64,000 nucleotides of DNA from Canna indica (lineage: Eukaryota > Streptophyta > Magnoliopsida > Zingiberales > Cannaceae), in assembly GCA_034359265.1 (NCBI GenBank), contig CP136891.1:55134501-55198500 (forward strand), given 5' to 3'. Both the position numbers and the translations under genes were made by a program. The notes beneath the pieces are model-generated. The model did not search any database. It was not told the origin of the DNA and saw only the letters and a list, made by a program, of their open reading frames with translations. How positions within the stretch are numbered: the first letter of the stretch is position 1; each line of letters begins with the position of its first letter. Below, piece after piece: positions 1 to 9,650 of the stretch.

Positions 1-642
1 TAATAATTTTTTATTAAATTATGATAAAAATATTATTTTATCAAAATATGATTACATATAGTAACAAATAATTAAAATATATATTAATCATAAAAATAAA
101 TTCTCAACTACGCATATAACAACTAAACGTAACAAGATTTTGATTTATAATAACTAAACGGAACAAAATTTTGATTTATAATAAAATTGAATTTACAACA
201 TTATTTATGTCATATTTCTTATACCAAAATTAAATTTTATTTAGAATATATTATTTTGTAAAAATAAGAATGATTTAATTGCGGAAAACTTCTTGGTATA
301 CACCATCAAATTCGAATACTTTTTAGTTTCTCCTTATTCATAATATATCTTATGATGACAATGATTAAATTATTTTAGAAATATGTTATTATATAAAAAT
401 ACAAATAATTTAATCATGTTTCTCTTTATTGGATTTATTAAGATGTGTAATATTTTATTTTATTATTTTTTAATGCCTACATAATATATCTTAGAAAATA
501 CTGATAAATTATTAAACAAATAATTTTTTTATCAAAATACAGATACAAATACTAATAAATATATTTTAGAAAAATATTATAAAAATATTATAAAAATATT
601 ATAAAAATATTATTTCATCAAAATACGAATGGTAAAAAATAT

Positions 643-643
<1 letters not shown>
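1..643. repeat. AT-rich repeat R1, copy 1
   Basis: No coding potential. Bases 1-470 read as the reverse complement of 56656-57055, and about 480-640 as the reverse complement of 53940-54070, in the same order, so this is one repeat unit present twice in opposite orientation. The other copy is split by a Gypsy LTR. The left end lies outside the window. I do not recognise the family; it could be the non-coding end of a DNA transposon or Helitron. Confidence 0.7.

Positions 644-644
<1 letters not shown>

Positions 645-710
<66 letters not shown>
645..710. repeat. (CT)n(AT)n compound microsatellite
   Basis: About 16 CT units (645-676) run directly into about 17 AT units (677-710). It ends exactly where the MULE terminal sequence begins. 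Confidence 0.95.
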
Positions 711-712
<2 letters not shown>

Positions 713-1092
713 GTAAATTACATGGAACCCCGCTCGACTATAGTCATTGTGCGCAAAGACTACCTAAACTACCAAGTGTGCACGGAGCCCCCCTCGATTA
801 CACTTTTGGTTCGAAAAACTCTCATCTGTTAGTCCGCCCGTTAGTCACTTAACGGTAAAAGTCACTCGTGCGCAACCCCCCCCCCTTCCAACTCATTCGA
901 TATAAATTTACTTTAAAAGTACACCGTGCGAAAACCCCCCTCCAACCCCTTCGACTCTCCACCCCAGCGACATTGGCGACCATGGCGATTGAACCCTGAT
1001 CGTTCAAATCAAGAGCCAAACGCCAGACTTTTTAATCAACAAGGAACCCTAATCGTCCACAGAAGGAAGACACCAAGGATTTGTTGGGGAAT

Positions 1093-1569
1093 ATGCGAAC
1101 TTCAGACTCCACTAGTGCAGGCGGTAGCAATAGGTTGGGTGTGAGGTATTGTTACTGTGGAATGATTTCTCCATTGAAGACTGCAAGCACTGACGCCAAC
1201 GTAGGAAGGCGATTTTTTGGATGTCCCGCAAAATTGGTTAGTGTTTAAATCCCTAATTTTAAATCACTACATGTACAGATTGGTGGTCCACATTGTAGTT
1301 ACTTCGAACTGGTAGACCCTCCCAAGAAATGCTCAAAGTTGGAAGATCGCAATGTCACATTTGAAGATCTGCTTGAAAGGAATATAGTTTTAACTGAACA
1401 TAACAAGGCTTTGATTGGGAAGATTGATGAGTTACAACAATTAGAGATAAATAACAAAGAATTGATACTGTAGATTGAATCTGGGAAGGACAGAGAATTT
1501 AAGCTGCCATCAATTGTAGTTGTAGCCTATGTTTTCATTGCTTTTGTTGTAGGTTTATCTTTCAAATAA
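1093..1569 (+). pseudogene. zf-GRF zinc-finger protein with C-terminal membrane segment
   Basis: Two exons, 1093-1236 and 1279-1569, joined across a 42-base GT-AG intron in phase 0, give about 144 codons. Residues 1-16 are Ser/Gly-rich. Then comes a GRF zinc finger: CYCG, the family hallmark GRRFFGC, and HCSYFE encoded after the intron. Next is a Leu/Glu/Lys-rich stretch likely to form a coiled coil, and a hydrophobic end (LPSIVVVAYVFIAFVVG) like a tail anchor. GRF fingers bind nucleic acid. One in-frame TAG at 1471-1473 breaks the frame between coiled coil and anchor; it looks like CAG to TAG. The ATG at 1093 gives the usual short leader before the finger. It lies inside a MULE and converges on mudrA, so I infer a transposon accessory gene rather than a host gene. 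Confidence 0.75.
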
Positions 1570-2038
1570 GATATTGTAATATATTATTGAATCTGGGAAG
1601 GATTGAATTTAAAACTGCACTTTATCATATATGTATTAGACCCTTTGAATTATCACTTTGTATCAGTTTGAATACACAAACATCATTCATACACATAACA
1701 CCATTCATAATACTGTTATCAGTTTTTTCAATGTGAATCCACTAATACACATAATATTGTTAATACACATAACTGAAACATCATTCACACTAATTCACAT
1801 AATACTGTTAATACACATAACTGAAACATCATTCGCAATAATTCATATAATACTGTTAATATCATTCACATAATACTGAAACATTCGGTTAACACCATAC
1901 TTAAACTAAAAAAGCATTAATATTCAGTTTACACCATACTTAAACAAAAAAGCTGAAACATTCAGTTTGCACCATGATCCACTAAGTGACATTCAGTTTA
2001 CACCATGATCCACTAAGCTGAAAATAGTATACAAACAT
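1570..2038. other. intergenic spacer of the MULE with degenerate repeats
   Basis: AT-rich spacer between the two convergent MULE genes. From about 1735 to 1880 it holds imperfect repeats of a unit containing AATACTGTTAATACACATAA and CTGAAACATCATTC. From 1885 to 2025 there are several copies of CATTCAGTTTACACCAT followed by GATCCACTAAG. No coding signal. Confidence 0.6.
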
Positions 2039-2470
2039 TTACATCTTGGTCCTCTTTCTAGCACATATTTTTTTCTTCATAATATGAGTTGTCCCAAGGT
2101 TTGTTGGCTAAGTTGTCCCAAAATTTGTTGGTTGAGACATGCTAAATGGTTGTTGGTGTTGAAAGGTGCCAAATGCTAATGATGTTGGTTGAGACATGCT
2201 GAAAGGTTGCTGAGACATTCTGAATGATGGCTGAGACATCCTTAATGATGGCTAAGAGCTTGGCTCACCTGAAGATGGCTGAGACATGCTGATTGGCCTA
2301 GCTGAATATGGCTGAGACTTGCTGAAAGGTGGAGTTGATGATGGTTGAGCTGAAGATGTAGTCTTTCTCCTTCCCCTTGTCTGGTTGGGGTTTGTCCTGG
2401 CTGAAGATGATGGTTTGCATCGTCTACTATTATGCCCTAGCTGTCCACAATTCCCACACTTAAGGGTTTG
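2039..2470 (-). pseudogene. MULE transposase (mudrA-type), C-terminal CCHC tail
   Basis: Read on minus, the fragment opens with a zinc knuckle KCGNCGQLGHNSRRCK (complement of about 2413-2461), as found at the C-terminus of MuDR-like transposases after the SWIM domain. A Ser/Pro/Gln-rich tail follows with repeated MSQPS-type units, ending in a basic stretch (KKKICARKRTKM) and a stop at 2039-2041. Two internal TAG stops (near 2250 and 2107) each fall where the repeat pattern predicts CAG. The DDE catalytic core and SWIM domain are missing because the Copia LTR cuts the gene. The knuckle-plus-tail arrangement and the opposing zf-GRF gene argue for MULE rather than retroviral Gag. Confidence 0.75.
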
Positions 2471-2807
2471 TCTATTGGCTTAAGGGTTTCTCTTAAGCCT
2501 CGATCTTTATTTTGATGATAACAAATAAGTATTTAATCCATATGTGAAGTTTTGAGTTCAGGATGAGGTTGCCAAAAGCATGCCAAGTTCGTTCAAACGA
2601 ATAGAAAGAAAAGACCGTCAAAGAAACGGAAGAAAATGTCAAAGAAAGGCTCGGGCATAAATCAAATAGATATCTTGTAATATACTCCTAGGACGATCTT
2701 ATCCCAAGCCTAATTGTATAGTTATCCAAGTTAGAACTTGGTAACTAAATCCATAAAAAGGGCATGTAAAAATTTCAAGTAGAAATCAACCTCAGCCTAC
2801 ATTCGGT

Positions 2808-3178
2808 CGACCAAACAAGGCAATATCGTTAGCAGCAGCCAATTCGATCGATCGGTCGGTCGACCGATTGGTCAATCGATCGATCAACTGAATGATGCGA
2901 AAAAGTGGCAGTAGTCGCAGAAGGTTGCGTCGGTCGATCGACCGAAGCAAAAAATGGGCAGAATGTTCATCGATCGACCGGATTGGAGATCATAAGTCGC
3001 GCAACCCTGGCTCCACTGATTCGGTCGATCGACTGGTTGACCGAATATGCGATCGATAGATTTGCGACAGTTGGTTGACCTGTCGGTCGACCGAGCACTC
3101 ACATAAGTCAGTGGTCGCATTGGCGGTCGATCAGTCGGTCGACCGACGATCGACCGGCAAGCGACCGAACGGCATCAA
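2808..3178. repeat. GGTCGACC palindrome cluster in LTR A
   Basis: A dense run of short palindromes built on CGATCG and GGTCGACC (for example TCGATCGATCGG, TCGGTCGACCGA) separated by 20-40 bases. The same kind of cluster recurs at about 43650-44040 (LTR A) and 13425-13775 and 46355-46540 (LTR B). It lies in U3, upstream of the TATA box. Confidence 0.85.
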
Positions 3179-3399
3179 CAGCTATTTTTTCGCCCGTTGA
3201 ATGTTCCGTTCGGCTGAGGGTAGGGGCGGCAGAAATGGGCACGGCACGATAGCACAGCATGATAACTGCGGGGCGGGCCCAAAAATTTGGCCCGATAAGC
3301 TTATCGGGCCAGCCCGGCCCGACCTGTAGTTATTGCGGGCCGACGCGGGCCGGCTCTTATCGGGTCGGCCCGGCCCGTTTGGCCCGCAAAAAATTAAAA

Positions 3400-4289
3400 A
3401 CCTATCTTTTTACCCACCCGTCGCGCATCAACGCCTCACTCGACTCATTCCTCTCACGTTGTCACGTTGTCACGTCGTCACGCGAGTACGCGACGCGATC
3501 GCCGCAGTGCCTCACTCCTCACTCCTCGCTCGCCCTCTCCTCCGCAGTCCGCCCTACCTCCGACTCTCCGAGCCCTAGAAGAAGCTCTCCTCTACGAACT
3601 GCGGCTCTGCCTCGTGCGTCCGTCGTCAACTCCGACCCCCGACTCTCCTCCGCAGTCCACCACTCCGCCCTACTCTCCTCCGCTGTCTGCCCTCTCCTTC
3701 GCTGTCCGCCTACCTCCGAGTCGTAGGAGAAGCTCTCCTCTGCCTCGTGCCTCCGGCTCTGCGCCTTTCCCTTCGATTCGAGGTTCGCACTCTATCTAAT
3801 GTGTAATTTGATCATAGGTGTAATCACTATCTTGCTTAATGTATTAGATTAATGTGTATCTTGGTAATGTATCTTGCTTAGTAATGAATACAATGCACTG
3901 ATTTAATCTAATGAATACAATCACTGTCTTGCTTAGTAATGTATCTTGGGTATGTTGCTTAGTATTTGATCTAATGTGCTATCACTGTCTTGCTTAGTGT
4001 ATTTGATCTAATGTGTATCTTGTGTATTTAATCAGTACCCATGCACTGATTTAATCTAATGTGTATTTGATATAATGTGTAATCACAGTAATCAATTAAT
4101 AACTATCTTGCCATCACTATTTAGTTGTGCTCATTGAATGATTTATCATGCTCATTAATTGCTTTAGTTAAACATACTTAATTTATTTGAGCTCACTAAT
4201 TGAACTGAGTTATACTGTTATAGTAAAGCAATATGTCAATGGGTGAATGGGATATTATGCATGAGTTCTTTTTTGTTGTTTGTTTATAG
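3400..4289 (+). other. hAT 5' leader and first intron
   Basis: 3420-3790 is CT-rich and contains two related copies of a segment with CTCCTCCGCAGTCC and GAAGCTCTCCTCT (about 3535-3625 and 3648-3765). 3795-4285 is AT-rich with many variants of ATCTAATGTGTATCTTGCTTAG and ends in TTGTTTATAG just before the transposase ATG, so I read it as a leader intron. The reading frames here look like by-products of base composition. Confidence 0.55.
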
Positions 4290-6587
4290 ATGCCGAGGAG
4301 AGAAAATGATACCGTTGAGAATCTTGAGATTGGATTTTTCATTGATGATAATGTGGTCAATGATGACATTGAAGAAGATGTGGATGCAATTGAAGGAGAT
4401 GTGGATGCTTCTCCACTTTCAATATCGAAGTCAGGGGTAGCTGACAAGAACAAAGGAACGAAGAGGCAAAGGAGATCAAAGTGTTGGCAGCAGTTCACTC
4501 GACTTCCCATGGGTGAAGATAGAAAAGAGATGTGTCAATGCAACATTTGTCATGATAAGTTCACTTGCAAAGCTAGGGCCGGGACCGGTCATCTCCTACG
4601 CCATATGGAGAAATGTAAGAAAAGAGACACACGCGATGTCGGCCAAATGCTCTTCTCTTCTAATGCTCATGGCAATATGACTTTATCTGATTGCTCATTT
4701 GATCCTGATAAGTTTAGGGAATTGGTTGCTTCAGCTATTGCAATGCATACTTTGTCATTTCAATTTGTTGAGTATCAAGGAATTAGGGCTTGTTTTGAAT
4801 ATCTACGTCCTAGTGTGCAACAAGTTTCTAGAAATACTGCAAAGGCTGATATATTGAAGCTTTATGAGTTAGAAAAGATGAAGATTAAGAATGCGTTAGC
4901 AACATCGTATGGTAGGATCAGTTTGATGTCCGATTTGTGGACCGCAATAAATAGTGATGGCTATCTTGCCGTAATTGTCTATTTTGTTAATAGGGATTGG
5001 ATTTTGAGGAAGTACATCTTATGTTTGAGCTATATGCCTTCTCCTCACACTGGCGTAGCATTGGTTGACAAAATCTATGATGTTTTGAATGATTGAGGCA
5101 TCATTGAGAAGTTATCTTCATTGACATTGGATAATGCTTCTGCAAATGATGTGTGTGTTCAATACTTAAAGACAAAGTTGAATAGTAGAAAAGGACATGT
5201 GTTGAATGGAGATCTCTTTCACTTGCATTGTTGTGCACACATCTTGAACTTAATTGTGCAAGAGGGATTGAAGGACGTTGGTAAAGTGGTAGAAAAAGTG
5301 CGGGATAGTGTGAAGTATGTTCGGGGCTCTCAATCAAGAAAGGAGAAGTTTCTCGAATGTGTTAAAAGTTTATATATAGATGGTAAGCAAGATTTGAGAC
5401 AAGATGTTCCAACAAGATGGAATTCTACCTTTCTTATGTTGAAGAGCGCTCTTTATTACAAGACCGCATTTGAACACTTGGCAATGAGTGATTCGAGTTA
5501 TACAAATTGTCCTTCTATGTGTGAATGGAGCAAGGTTGACAAATTATGCACATTTTTGGGTACTTACTATAATCTAACTTGTTTATTTTTTTGGAATGAA
5601 GTATCCAACTTCAAACTTGTTCTTCCCCTTGGTGGTTAAGATTTATCATAATTTGAGAATGGAGTGTACAAGTGAGGATGAGCCTATGAGGAGAATGGCC
5701 ACTAGGATGATGGGGAAATTTGAGAAGTATTGATCCAATTTTAATGAAACGTTGGTCATAGCGGTTGTTTTGGATCCACGGTTCAAGTTTGAATTTGTGG
5801 AGTGGGGATATAAAAAGATTTATGGAAGTGACACAAAACCTTATATTGAGGCCATTCGTAGAAGGTTATTTAGTCTTTTTGATGAGTACATTCAGCGGTC
5901 ATCTTCCACTTTGGGGTCATCTTCCGTGGCTTCTCAAATGAATTTTGTGTCTCAAGAAAGTGAAAGGAAATTGCAAGCTGAAGTTGAGAGACATTCTATG
6001 GGGTATGATAAATCTTTTATATAGTTTTTGTTTGATTCTTCATATATCATTGATTAATATAACTAATCTTTTATTCTCGTGTTACATTCCATGTAGGATT
6101 TTGACATAACTGGTGAGATGGACAGTGAATTACAAAAGTTGGAGTTAGATGCCTACTTGGATGAGAAGAGAATCAAAAGGATCGAGAAGTTAGATATTTT
6201 GTCATATTGGGCGAAACATCACCCTCGTTATCCGATCTTGGGTTCCATAGCACATGATTTTCTATACATTCCTATCACCACTGTTGCTTCAGAATCTGCA
6301 TTCAGCTGTAGCGGCCGCATCATTGACCGCTTTCGTAGTACGATTAAGAATGAAAATGTCGAAGCATTGTTGTGTCTAAGAGATTGGATTTATGGAGAGC
6401 AAAGTAAATTTACAATGTTTTATAGTTTAATTATAACTCATATATCAATAATTTGTTTTTTTAATTTTTTTCTTCTATTACAGATCTTGTGGAGGCCATT
6501 GCAGAGTTTCACGAATACACTGAAGATATTTTAAATCCAAATGATGCAAATAATTCATCCATGCAAGGATCTAATATTGTTTTGTAA
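4290..6587 (+). pseudogene. hAT transposase (BED finger, hATC dimerisation domain)
   Basis: Cut-and-paste transposase of the plant RICESLEEPER-like hAT group. After an acidic N-terminus and a basic patch comes a BED zinc finger (CNICHDKFTCKA ... HLLRHMEKC, about residues 80-110), the hAT core with DNASAND and HCCAHILNLIV (about 5142-5270), the conserved PTRWNST segment (about 5405) and VVLDPRFK (about 5766). The C-terminal dimerisation domain follows after an intron (about 6015-6096), with SYWAKHHPRYPIL and TVASESAFSCSGR. The last exon (6484-6587) follows a second intron from 6400. Breaks: TGA at 5094-5096 and 5731-5733, both where the family has Trp, and a frameshift in a T-run near 5586-5595. 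The start lies at the exon boundary after the leader intron. Non-functional. Confidence 0.9.
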
Positions 6588-7194
6588 TTTTTTAATTTCT
6601 GAAACTAGTAGAACTTTGCATGTGATTGGTTTTTGGTTTGGATTTTAGACTCATGCAAATCATTTTGTTAAATATTGATGTTTGGTTTGGTTTAGTTTGA
6701 TGTTAAGTATTGATGCAAATCATTTTGTTTGATGTTAAGTACTTAAGTATTGATATAAACTATGTGATTTGGTTTGATGTTAAGTATTGATGTTTGATTT
6801 CATTGTGTTTACATTAAATTCATTGTGTTTGGTTAATTGGTTTCATTGTGTTTCTATTATGTTTGGTTAAATACTTAAATTCATTGCTGTGAGTGTGAGG
6901 AGAGCATGACTGCCATGTCTGATAGCTGCATTTGTACAAAAATCCTATTAATTATCATATTGCAGGACTTAGTGAATAAACACAATGGCCTTTAGCAAGC
7001 AAAATGGTCATTTTCATCAGATGCTAATCCTTTTTTACTTGTGGAGTTGCTTCTGTAATAGGCATTTTTTCTGGTTCTCCATAAGTACTTGAGTATATTA
7101 GAGTTTTGATGCCATGTGCTAATGTGCTGCCATAGCTTTTAGAATCACCAAGGTATTTGCAGAATTGCAGGCCAGTCATGAATGTTTGCAAATT
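6588..7194. other. hAT 3' untranslated region
   Basis: AT-rich, no coding signal. 6640-6880 contains drifting copies of TTTGGTTTGATGTTAAGTATTGATG. The GC-rich subterminal block begins near 7195. Confidence 0.6.
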
Positions 7195-7270
7195 TTTGCG
7201 AGCTCGCGGGCCGGGCCAGCCCGGGCTAGCCCGCAACCTTAACGGGCCGGCCCGTTTTGCCACCCCTACC

Positions 7271-7293
7271 TGAGGGATTATAAATACCCCTCA
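7271..7293 (+). promoter_or_regulatory. TATA box of 5' LTR A in an inverted repeat
   Basis: TGAGGG and CCCTCA flank a segment containing TATAAATA. The hAT target duplication overlaps the left arm. The solo LTR A copy has a perfect 9-bp version (44093-44119). Confidence 0.65.
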
Positions 7294-7957
7294 CCTAACT
7301 TCTTTAAATCTTCTTAGAAATTTTATTTAGCATTAAAGAAGTAATTTGAGCCTTCATAAGAATTGATTTGCTGCGCGCCCTTCGCCTCCGTCGACAACAT
7401 TCTTCGAGCGCCCGCTTCCCTGCTTCCCTCAACTTTGCTGCAACTCAAAGAGTCATCTTCCTGCAAGTTAGATGCTTGAAGGCTTGGGAAAGGAGCTTTG
7501 GTTCATCTTTAAATTCTTAAGCTCCTTCCATTGTATTTGAAGTTTATTTGAAACTTATTTTCCATCTGTAATAACTGCTAGGTGTGCTAGGGAAATACTT
7601 AGGGAAAGATTTGTAGAATTGTGTTTTTCCTAGATGAATAGGATTGAGGTGTTCTTAGAGTGGTGAGAAGAGTATCCTCAGTGTATTCAAAGGGAGACAT
7701 AATCTCTATAAAATAGTGGTTAGAAATCCTTGGTGAGGAGCCAAGGTAGTAGAGTAGGCAGTTGGCCGAACCACTATAATTATTCTTGTTTGCATTGCTT
7801 TCTTGATTGCCTATCACTGTCATTAATATTTGATCACGTCTACAGTTAAGAAACACTTGCACTTAAGTTAAGTTAAAATTGAGTAAAAAGAAAATATAGA
7901 AAAAATGAGACAGACACTATTCAACCCCCCTTCTAGTGTCGGGTTTCACACAACAAT

Positions 7958-7969
7958 TGGTATCAGAGC
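7958..7969 (+). other. primer binding site (initiator tRNA-Met type)
   Basis: TGGTATCAGAGC, two bases after the LTR A end. This is the usual plant primer site complementary to the 3' end of initiator tRNA-Met. Confidence 0.93.
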
Positions 7970-8012
7970 AAGATCGTAGGTCAAGATTTAACCATCTTCC
8001 CTACAAATTAAG

Positions 8013-9650
8013 ATGTCTAGTGAAATCCAATTAGCTCAAGGGTCCTCTACTCATACTCCACCACTATTCGATGGAAACAACTATGCCTACTGGAAGATCC
8101 GCATGAATGACTTCCTATAATCTCTAGACATAGACGTATGGAGGATGATTTTAGTAGAGTATAAGCAACCCGATAAGGATATGGATAAATGGGACCAAGA
8201 AGAGATTAGACTCTTCAATGCAAATGCAAAGGCCGTCAATGCTTTATATTGCGGCCTATCAATTAATGAATTCAATAGGATTTCTATATGTAAGTCCGCA
8301 TATGAAGTATGGAAGGTCCTAGAGACCACCCATGAAGGGACTTCACAAGTAAAGGAATCCAAAATAAACTTACTCATGCATGATTATGAAATATTTAAGA
8401 TGCTATCACATGAGTCCATTAATGCAATGCATGCTAGATTCCAAAATATTACAAATGGCTTAGCTAACCTTGGCAGAGAAATAACAAAAGAGGAGAAGGT
8501 AAGGAAGCTCCTCTGTTCCCTTCCAAAATCTTGGGAGCCCAAAGTCACAGCCATCATGGAAGCCAAGGACTTGAGCACATTGAAGATTACCGAGCTCATT
8601 GGGTCTCTCATGACACATGAGACCCACATGAAGCAATACCAAGAGGAAGATGCCCCCAAAGGCAAGACCATCGCCTTAAAATCATCATATCGAGCAGAAG
8701 AGTCATCATCATGCGAGGAAGAGACGAATGATTTTGAAGAAATGACGATGCTAGTAAGAAGATTCATGAGTTTCATGAGGGGAGGCATGAGGAAGGGAAG
8801 AGGAGGCTACACATGCTAAAATTACAATAAGACCGGACATCTAAAGAGAGATTGCCCACTTCTCAAGATGGCCTCCACCTCCAACCCTCACAAAAAGAAA
8901 AAGTACAACAAGAAGAAGAAGGCAATGATGACCACGTGGGATGAAAGCGAGGCCTCATCAAGTGAAGACGAAACAAAGAGTGAAAAAGCAAATCTTTGAT
9001 TGATGGCAAATGATGATGAGGTAAGGTTTACTTTCGGTGAAGTTTCTTTTACTTAAGAAGAACTAGAAAGTGAATTTGAAAAAATGCATGATGAATTTAA
9101 TGCCATTAGGAGAAAATTTAGAGACCTTAAAAAGGATAATAAATCCTTAGAAATTGAGAATGATAGTTTATTACTTTCATGCAATGCCTTAAGAAAAGAA
9201 ATAGACACCCTTAAGAAAGAAACATGCACCATAGAAAAAGCTAAGAAGGACTTATTAATTGACAACCAAAATTAGAAAATGAAAACAAGTATCTAAGTGA
9301 TCAAGTAGAGCATTTGAATAATAACATGCTAACATTGAAAAAAAACTTTGCATGCTTAATGAAAAGATGACAACCATACAAAATGTCATGCCTAAGGTTG
9401 TCCATAAAAAGAAATCATCACACTCCCATACTCACACACATACTAGAAGAAAATTTAATGGAAAATGCTTTTCTTATGGCATATTTGGCCATATGGCCAA
9501 GGAGTGTGCTTTGATGATGAACCCACATGCAAGATTTACATGGGTTCCCAAAATGACTAACACTCAAGGACCCAAGAAAATTTGGGTACCTAAGATGATT
9601 TCTTCTCCTTTTGTAGATAGAGAAGCATCCTCAAGCAAACAAAAGCACTT
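8013..9650 (+). pseudogene. Copia gag (SIRE/Maximus type)
   Basis: Capsid-like protein. It starts MSSEIQLAQG and shows the family signature PPLFDGNNYAYWKIRM, a UBN2-like gag body (AVNALYCGLSINEF ... AYEVWKVLETTHEGT), a first zinc knuckle around 8806-8855 (NKTGHLKRDC, with an internal stop), a lysine-rich stretch, and a long Glu/Lys/Leu coiled coil (about 9060-9300). A second knuckle at about 9467-9510 (CFSYGIFGHMAKEC) has its second Cys replaced by Tyr. Breaks include TAA at 8118-8120 (Gln expected), TAA in the first knuckle at about 8817, TGA near 8997 and TAG near 9273. The long coiled-coil C-terminus is typical of Sirevirus Gag. Confidence 0.85.

Larger units (their letters stand above)
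711..2472. mobile_element. MULE (MuDR-like) element, right part lost
   Basis: The left end starts with GGGTAAATTACATGG at 711, the style of many plant MULE terminal repeats. Two genes face each other inside: a zf-GRF gene on plus and a mudrA-type transposase tail on minus. The element is cut at 2472 by the Copia LTR, so most of mudrA and the right terminus are gone. Bases 720-1092 are promoter or leader with C-runs, consistent with the first gene being expressed inward from the terminus. The MULE assignment rests on the transposase tail; the terminus is supporting evidence only. Confidence 0.65.
3221..7268 (+). mobile_element. hAT transposon with 8-bp target duplication
   Basis: Terminal inverted repeats: TAGGGGCGGCAGAAATGGGC at the left and the complement of TAGGGGTGGCAAAACGGGC at the right. 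The 8-bp flanks are GCTGAGGG (3213-3220) and CCTGAGGG (7269-7276), one mismatch; comparison with the solo LTR A confirms that one copy is native. Length 4048 bp, normal for an autonomous hAT. Both subterminal regions (3270-3390 and 7195-7260) are packed with GGGCC/GGCCC words, the usual place for transposase binding sites. It carries one decayed transposase gene. Confidence 0.92.
2473..7955 (+). repeat. Copia LTR family A (5' LTR), interrupted by hAT
   Basis: Start TATTGGCTTAAGGG (first TG mutated to TA), end CACACAACA, directly followed by the PBS. The solo LTR at 43317-44774 matches it along its length, allowing a clean reading of the hAT insertion at 3221-7268. Without the hAT and one target duplication it is about 1427 bp. 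It carries a palindrome cluster (about 2808-3178) and a TATAAA box (about 7280). Confidence 0.9.

Noticed and set aside
1093..1569. Host zf-GRF gene
   Set aside because: It lies between a MULE terminus and mudrA, and carries a stop; host origin not excluded but less likely.
1658..1873. 71-residue frame rich in Ile/His/Thr
   Set aside because: Degenerate tandem repeat in the MULE spacer.
3259..3799. Overlapping Ser/Pro/Arg-rich reading frames
   Set aside because: They lie in the CT-rich, tandemly repeated hAT leader; three frames are open at once and no domain is visible.
7958..7969. tRNA gene at TGGTATCAGAGC
   Set aside because: It is only the primer site next to an LTR; no cloverleaf.
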